Assembly (NCBI GenBank): GCA_016169945.1
Contig: JADLSH010000379.1
Span: 1,888,001-1,952,000 of the forward strand
DNA from: Trachythela sp. YZ-2020
Lineage: Eukaryota > Cnidaria > Anthozoa > Malacalcyonacea > Clavulariidae
Direction: 5' to 3'
Length of the DNA stretch: 64,000 nucleotides
The notes below the pieces were generated by a model that searched no databases, was not told where the DNA came from, and saw only the letters and a program-made list of their open reading frames with translations. Below are positions 58,034 through 64,000 of the stretch, in pieces. The number at the start of each line of letters is the position of its first letter. Within the stretch, counting starts at the first letter, position 1. The translations under genes were made by a program, and so were the position numbers.

Positions 58034-59117
58034 ATGACGGGTAATAAGTTACGTGCTAGACTTAAATATGAAAAGAATATGCTTGAAAAATATTACAACG
58101 GAGAAAAATTTGCATGGTCATGGATTTGGATATATGGTATGGCCAGTGCTATAAGTAACTTCGTTACAAGTAACTAGTTACAGTAACTAGTTACATTTTG
58201 AAGTAACTTTTGAAGAGATAACTTGTAACTAGTTACTTTTTTCAAGAAGTAACTATAACTAGTTACTTTTTTAAAAAACTGTAACTAGTTACATTATTTA
58301 GTTTAAAAATGTGAATTTTGTAACTGGTTTTCAGTTGAGGATGTCATTCTCTCTTGATAAAAATGGTAATGATATATTGATAAAGGTACATTATGTGAAC
58401 TTGACTATTTCTATGTAGTCATAACTATATCCTAGCTGTTAAATACATAATTATAGTACCAGCATCTAAAAACCAGTATTTTTTTTGTTTATTCTAGTAA
58501 CGTGGATAAAAGAATGTAACTTTGTAACTAGTTACAAATTTTTTGAAGTAACTTTGTAACTGTAACTGTAACCAGTTACTTTCTTATCATTGTAACTTGC
58601 ATCGGTAACTAGTTACTTTTGTGATGATGTAACTGTAACTAGTTACAAACATTATGTAACTTTCACAGCACTGAGTATGGCTATGGCCGTATTCGAACGA
58701 GACATAACGACAAGCCGAAAGAATCGCTACAGATTACGTATTTTGGTAGGGGAGAACTATCCTGTTCAACTACCTGATTTGGTTGTATGTGCGTCGCCAA
58801 AACCGATGCCAAAAACATCGGAATGACATGGGGATCACACGACTCATACTTGGCCACCGATATGTGGAATGTTAAAAATCTGTTTCTATCATCCGCTATG
58901 TTGGACACGAGAGAATAAACTGTATCAGGTTTTTGAGAAAGGAGAGCAATGGTTAGAAGCGTATGAAGAGCGTCTTGCGACTGGTAAAGCTGTAGATGAA
59001 CTGTTGCCTGCCATGAAGCTAACGAAAGAAGAAAAACAGGAAGAGGAACGTCGTAAAGAAGAATATGAACGTTGTATGGCAGAATATGACCAGAAGCTAC
59101 TTCGGTTAGGCCGATAA
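58034..59117 (+). pseudogene. Subfamily B E2-like pseudogene split by a hAT-like MITE
   Basis: Starts MTGNKLRARLKYEKN like B genes. After WIYGMA it is interrupted by a 530-bp element, and resumes MAVFERDITTSRKN. A TGG to TGA stop at 58824-58826 falls just before the THTTHTW segment. The 3' part still reads MLKICFYHPLCW, so the Cys region and C-terminal helix remain recognisable. Two independent lesions make it non-functional. Confidence 0.85.
58144..58673. mobile_element. hAT-like MITE built of GTAACTAGTTAC repeats
   Basis: The ends are CAGTGCT and AGCACTG, with 8-bp near-identical flanks (GGTATGGC and AGTATGGC, 7 of 8), the target duplication size of hAT elements. The interior is made of GTAACTAGTTAC palindromes. 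It sits inside the B pseudogene. Confidence 0.8.
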
Positions 59118-59471
59118 TTGCCCGATTTATTACTATAGATCAGAATTTATCACAGACGATTTATCAGACGAAGGGTTTTGTCTTTTTATCAAACATATTA
59201 AAAATGCATATTATTGTACATATCAATTTATTATTATAACTTATTTTACACAATTTTCAATTCACACACATTTTCATTTATAAAATACAGTTGTAAGTTG
59301 TATCAAATAATATTATATGCACCATGTTCAATTGATTTAATAATAGAACAATATTGTTTAAGCGTCGGGTTTGAGAATTTTAAGATTATTGGTAATACAC
59401 CATAAAGTCGACTGGCCAAAAATCGTTGCTGCCTAAAGGTAGCCAGTTAAAAAAAATAGTGACCAATATTT

Positions 59472-60539
59472 TTAGCTGTTTTCTAAGCTACGAGGTCCTA
59501 GAGGAGTTACACTGACGTGAATTCGTCCATCATTAGTCTGTGTGCAGGAAACGTTAATATTATTGCACCCAGGATTGGCCAATCTGCATTCGGTAATTGC
59601 ACATTGCAGCCTAAACAATTTAGCTAACATAATTCCATGGGGATCTTCATTAACCCTTTCTATAGCAGACTCCAGAAATAGCCTTTGCGCATTTCTTATT
59701 TCATCAGCAGTTACTGGGAATATTATTGGCAAATTACGCTGTGACAAAATTTCACCAATTATTGCATGCATGTGCCAAGCTGCGTGTTGTTGTAATTGCA
59801 CGAGTTGTCGTTGCTCTACTCTTTGTGCAATTACTTTTTCTTCTTCAGTAAGTTTCATCTGTTGTAACTCAAGTGGTAGTTTCTTTGTTACCAGATATTT
59901 CTCATATGCTTCAAGCCACTCTTCTCCTTTGTTGAAGACCTATAAGAAAATATAATCAATCTGATTCAGAAATATATTAAGACTCCATTGGAACTCCACA
60001 AAGTTGGCGGCCTTGCCCTTGGGGCCTTATACTTCCCGGACAGACACTCAGGAGTCAAGATTATAAACCTACTCAGGTTCTGTCCTTGATTTTGGAGCAG
60101 CTACAATATAAACTATATAGTCTATGTCTAGATGTGAGATTTCTTCTATCAATAAACCTACGTGAAAAATCCAGTACTTTCTTTCCCAAGCAGCCCAATG
60201 CCAATGACAAATATGGAGAAATCCATATAAAGGTGGCCATGTGTGAGTAGCATGCCTTCCTCCCCACTCAGGGCTGTCAACGGGCATCGGTTCAGGAGAT
60301 TCACACACTACTAAGTCCGGTAACTTATCAGGATATTTGCTATTCACATAAACACGAAGCTTGTAATTTCTATCTCCTTTTAGTTTCACTTCGTGCTCAA
60401 AATATGGCTCATTGTTTTCAGTATGCAATATAGGATATTTCTCCGGGTAAAAATACTTTTCAAGTATTTCATGTTCGTCTTTTAAGCGCAAGTTCAAATC
60501 TTGTGGTTTGTAGACTTCGATTTCTGTACATTCTGCCAT
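59472..60539 (-). CDS. E2-like protein, subfamily C (C3)
   Basis: Predicted exons 60539-60162 and 59939-59472 (donor CAC/GTAGGT, acceptor TTATAG), giving 281 aa from MAECTEIEVY. Candidate active-site Cys111 in FLHICHWHW; exon 2 opens VFNKGEEWLEAYEK. The extra C-terminal domain is shorter than in C1 and C2 (several internal deletions, all in frame) but keeps NPGCNNINVS and TQTNDGRIHV. Convergent with the B pseudogene. Confidence 0.75.
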
Positions 60540-61313
60540 ATTGGCTGTTGATATATAGATACACTTATCAGTTCACTTTAAACAATAGCCGTGTCCAAAA
60601 TAAGAGTAATAGACTGAAAGCTTTAGTCTTGTTTCTTCTGATACTAAATATACAGTAGTTCTTTAGTTGTTCTTACAATGAACTGTAAAGCGCCAAAATA
60701 GAACTAATATACTGCCACCAGTCAAGCAGATTATGAGGTTTTCCCATGCAACCGAAATTTCCAGATGTTCTGTATGACGTAAGGGGCTTCCCCAATTCCA
60801 GGAAATTTAGGAACATTTCTCGGTAAATGTTCTACTCGGAATTATATCCCAATTCTGGGAAGATGTTTATTATGAGGAAATTTATCGCGTTTGGAAAGTG
60901 AAAGTTGATTTTATTGCACCATTCGGGGATTTTCATTTGAACTCATGAGAACAATAAAGGGGTTGTTTTTGAGTATCTGTGGATAGACGTTACCTGCTGT
61001 CGAGTTTACATTATGTTTCAAGTTGTATAACACCGTTTGAGCGACTAGTATTTTCTATGTAAGTTTGAAATCAGCCTTGAAAGAATATAACTGCAAGGAT
61101 TTCCTTGGTGAATTTGGTGAATCTCTTATTTGAAATTGTAGTTTTTACCACGGTTCCTTGGTTGAGCATTGTATTGTCAACTTCTGCATCTTTTTTTAAT
61201 AATGTTTGATTGGTTATTTTAGGTTGATTACACAAAGTAAAGTTGCAATTGTGAACAAACAAACCAATTAACAGACAGAATACAAAACCATTCAACTTCG
61301 CCGAGTACCAAAG
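60540..61313. other. C3/A6 divergent spacer
   Basis: No gene. GGAAAGTGAAAGTTG at 60893-60907 is a strong ISRE-like word about 360 bp before C3. The homologous block occurs upstream of C1 and C2. Confidence 0.45.
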
Positions 61314-61787
61314 ATGCCTTGGAGTAGATTCCAAAAAGCTCGTCTTGCACTTGAGCGAAGAAAATTGCTGGAAGAATTTGCTGCAAAAGATATCAAATGG
61401 ATCGATCCTAGCGGGGACACGAAAATCGAGCTACGCGTTGTAACAAACCGTAATAACGTTTACCGTTTGCGTGTGCACGTTTTAGAAGACTATCCTAACT
61501 CCGTGCCTGAGTTGGTTGTCTCCGAATCCCCTCAACCAATGCCAGCCTGGGATGAGAGTCACGTGAATCATACTTTGGATAGTCGTGAAGGTCTTGTTAA
61601 TATATGCCATTTTTATTACCGTCATTGGTCACCGAATAAGAACAGAATTGTTGATGTTTTTAAAAAGGGTCGCCAGTGGCTGGAAGCTTATGAGAGTTCA
61701 CTCGAAACTGGCCGACCTATGGATTTCTATTTAGATGGCGTGGATGATTTACCACTTCCAGAGAATGATACATGTGTGCCTCAGTAA
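61314..61787 (+). CDS. E2-like protein, subfamily A (A6, divergent)
   Basis: Single exon, 157 aa from MPWSRFQKAR. YPNSVPELVVSESPQPMPAW, VNHTLD, then LVNICHFYYRHW with candidate active-site Cys98, and QWLEAYESSLETG. It replaces the common YFPGKV segment with EFAAKDIKW and has a longer C-terminus ending in DLPLPENDTCVPQ. The most divergent A member, yet it retains the candidate Cys and the His-Thr pair, so probably functional. Confidence 0.78.
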   Translation: MPWSRFQKARLALERRKLLEEFAAKDIKWIDPSGDTKIELRVVTNRNNVYRLRVHVLEDYPNSVPELVVSESPQPMPAWDESHVNHTLDSREGLVNICHFYYRHWSPNKNRIVDVFKKGRQWLEAYESSLETGRPMDFYLDGVDDLPLPENDTCVPQ

Positions 61788-62482
61788 AACAATTATGTCA
61801 ATGAAATGTGCGTACTTAAGCTTCTTACTTTTTGTGAGTGAATATAATGAATATAATTGAGGAGATAAACTACGCATGCATGCAAGCTCGTGTGAGGAGA
61901 CGAGCTATGAAACACTGGTTGAGTTTGCGAATTACCAGACAAATCACACTGCAAACAATGCTGTGCATAAATTACACAAGTTTTCACTTAAATCTAATAT
62001 TTTACTTGTGAAAATTTACCATCGATATTTTTGTACATGGTGAAATTTTACGCAAAAACTTTGTGTTGCTGTGGTGAATTTTCTAATTTTTCTTTGTGTA
62101 AATTTACCGATATTTTTGAGTAACATTTACACATCTAAACGTGTTGCTGTGGGCGCGAATTTTACCCAACCTTTGTGTAAAATTTACACATAATCTTTTG
62201 CAGTGCATCTTTTCTTTGCCCAAGTTGGTCCAGACGGATCATCTATCTATGACAGATTTTATGCATACTCACTTAGCGGTTTCACTATTAATATTCAACT
62301 CCCACTTACCACCTGCTGTTTAACTTTCACTTTGCAATTCAAGCGAAATGCAACTCAAGTGCTTATTATGCATCAGTTTAGTCCACTTCCGCTATATACT
62401 CGAAGCTTAATCATACAATCTGTACACATTTCTACGCAATATGTAAGCTATAATGTCTTCAATTCTAACACCTTAAGCTAAG
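61788..62482. other. Spacer between A6 and A7
   Basis: No gene. AT-rich, with loosely repeated TTTACAC-containing words at about 61975-62190. Minus-strand GCAAAGTGAAAGT (62323-62335) is IRF-like, about 150 bp before A7. Confidence 0.4.
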
Positions 62483-62914
62483 ATGCCTTGGAGTCGAAGC
62501 CAACATTACCGAATCTTAGAAGAAGAAGAAATTCTGAGCGTATATTTTCCCGGTAAAGTAACATGGCTGCCTGGGCGAACGAAAGTTGAAATCAGAATGA
62601 CAACAAATAATGGAAACCAATATTGTCTCCGAGTTTACTTGCCTGACGATTTCCCAAACAGTGTACCAGATTTGGTAGTAACGCAATCCCCACAGCCTAT
62701 GCCGAACTGGGAAAATAGTGGCCTGACTCATACTTTAACCCGCCATGATGGTTTTCTAAGAATCTGTCATTATCGTGCATCTCGTTGGAGTTGTGAGAAT
62801 AATTTATACGACGTTGTTATGAAGGGACGGTTGTGGCTCGAGGCTTATGAGGCACATCTACGAAGTTCCAAGCCTCTAGATCATTTCTTAAGAGATATGC
62901 AGATCAATCAGTAG
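62483..62914 (+). CDS. E2-like protein, subfamily A (A7)
   Basis: Single exon, 143 aa from MPWSRSQHYR. YFPGKVTWLPGRTKVEI, FPNSVPDLVVTQSPQPMPNW, LTHTLTRHD, then FLRICHYRASRW with candidate active-site Cys95, and LWLEAYEAHLRSS. Same transcription direction as A6 and shares its MPWSR start and PQPMP motif, so the two form a sub-branch. Confidence 0.8.
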   Translation: MPWSRSQHYRILEEEEILSVYFPGKVTWLPGRTKVEIRMTTNNGNQYCLRVYLPDDFPNSVPDLVVTQSPQPMPNWENSGLTHTLTRHDGFLRICHYRASRWSCENNLYDVVMKGRLWLEAYEAHLRSSKPLDHFLRDMQINQ

Positions 62915-63433
62915 AAAGACGTATTTGTGTTATGATAAAGCATATTTTGATCATGCATATGTTGATCATGCATCGTAAATGGTCAAATTTGCAGAATTTA
63001 AACTGTGATTTAGTCAATTTAAAGAAACAATCAATGTCTCAATTCCATATTAATGCGGTAAATTTGTATACTTATAAACGTTTCCTAATCAAAATATTTA
63101 TCATATTTGCCCTCAGTTATTGTATGATGTTTCAAGAGAATTGCATTATACAATGAATATGCTGACATATTTTTTCTAAAAATGGTAAAATCCTCACAAC
63201 TTAAAATCTAAACTACCAAAATTATTTGACTTCCCGATTTGTAACTATTTTACGAATGTACGAATAAATTTACTGTTCGATATAAATGGTGTTATAAAAT
63301 AGAAATAGATGTGTCTTATATATCGCTGTTATATATATTACTAATATTTACTTCACTGCAAGATAGCAGATTATAGTTCACGCGCATAAGCCATAATTGA
63401 CCATGCATTTTTGGTTGTCTTTACTAAAGGTAA
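62915..63433. other. Non-coding
   Basis: AT-rich 3' flank of A7; no gene or repeat that I can support. Confidence 0.4.
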
Positions 63434-63913
63434 TTAAACTTTTGTCTCGTCGTCATCTACCTTGTTTTTTCTTTTACTTCTTTCTTTCTTTTTTGGTTGT
63501 CTGAGTTCTCTTACCTCTGGTTCATTTAAAGTTAGTCTAGACATCCTACCGCAGCACCAATTCGTAATAAACAAATCAGTCCAAGTACTTCTACTTCTTT
63601 CAATCTCATAATTCTCTTCTTTTTGTTTGACTTCATGTTGGCCTTCTTCAGCCTGTTCCTGCTTTCCTTCACCATTGAACGTTCCAGATGGGGTACTTCG
63701 CCCTTCTTCTATTGTTCCTAGATTATCTTTCGACGATGTATTGTAAACTATGTTTGGTCTACTGCTCTTATATTGGGGTGTTTCGTCTTCATAATTTACG
63801 TTATCATAGTTTCCACTTTTCCTCTTAAGGCTAGAACCATCCGAAGACTTCGTTTGCTTAACCATTACATTTTCGGTTCGACTGTCAGTACCATTGTATT
63901 TAACAACAGGCAT
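63434..63913 (-). CDS. Unrecognised hydrophilic protein, possibly partial
   Basis: An open frame of 159 codons, rich in Lys, Glu, Asn and Ser, with one hydrophobic patch TDLFITNWCCGRM and a very basic end (QPKKKERSKRKNKVDDDE). No domain recognised; not related to the E1/E2/JAB/TRIM families. It may be the last exon of a gene that begins beyond the right edge. The two adjacent Cys could be a lipidation site, but this is speculative. Confidence 0.35.
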   Translation of the reverse strand: MPVVKYNGTDSRTENVMVKQTKSSDGSSLKRKSGNYDNVNYEDETPQYKSSRPNIVYNTSSKDNLGTIEEGRSTPSGTFNGEGKQEQAEEGQHEVKQKEENYEIERSRSTWTDLFITNWCCGRMSRLTLNEPEVRELRQPKKKERSKRKNKVDDDETKV

Positions 63914-64000
63914 TTGTATATGCTGGGTACTTTCTGGGTACTTTCTGTCGGTACATTGGCCAGTTGTTGTGGGTGTTGTCTTTTTGTGTTCTCGTTCTCG

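Noticed and set aside
61314..62914. A6 and A7 as ordinary eukaryotic UBC enzymes
   Set aside because: They lack HPN and the UBC C-terminal helices, and share the PMPxW...IC...WLEAYE pattern of the array.
1..64000. Prokaryotic origin of the contig or CRISPR array
   Set aside because: Introns, SINEs, LINEs and B-box genes throughout; no regularly spaced direct repeats of CRISPR type.

Overview
The window is animal nuclear DNA: AT-rich, with GT-AG introns, RING/B-box (TRIM-type) genes, APE-type LINE remnants, tRNA-derived SINEs and many palindromic MITEs. I think it is an invertebrate, most likely an anthozoan cnidarian; that is inferred from the overall character, since no diagnostic marker gene is present.

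The notable content is a dense cluster of genes for what looks like a complete ubiquitin-like conjugation and removal pathway whose E1, E2 and JAB proteins resemble the bacterial ThiF-E2-JAB type rather than ordinary eukaryotic UBA/UBC/CSN5 proteins. Layout: 1-6.9 kb, two tandem JAB-like genes (JAB-a, JAB-b) that have lost the JAMM zinc ligands; 7.2 kb, a small 72-residue protein with a FDPxTGKLRV motif; 9.9-15.1 kb, a three-exon ThiF/E1 gene and a divergent JAB gene (JAB-c) with an intact JAMM motif; 16.2-34.2 kb, four TRIM-like genes (TRIM1-4, candidate E3s), interrupted by LINEs; 35.4 kb, a second small FDPxTGKLRV protein; 36.7-62.9 kb, an array of thirteen apparently intact E2-like genes plus two pseudogenes, in three subfamilies (A, B, C) that share one invariant candidate active-site Cys. 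The last 0.6 kb holds one unrecognised ORF.

The TRIM proteins end in exchangeable C-terminal modules reached through phase-1 splice junctions. Module alpha (EQWY...LHFPANFP) occurs in TRIM3 and JAB-a; module beta (IExIPGxNP followed by GRGxQGN-type repeats) in TRIM2 and JAB-c; module gamma (FDPxTGKLRV) in TRIM1, TRIM4 and the free-standing small proteins. A candidate ligase and a candidate isopeptidase thus carry the same tail, as if both were addressed to the same partner.

GAAANNGAAA-type elements resembling IRF/ISRE sites lie upstream of many of these genes, and two subfamily-A E2 genes also have a perfect TGACGTCA site. Together with lineage-specific duplication and pseudogenes this suggests an inducible innate-immune role. 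That role is inference; the gene content, motifs and exon structures are read from the sequence. Exon joins were derived by hand from splice consensus, reading phase and paralogue comparison.
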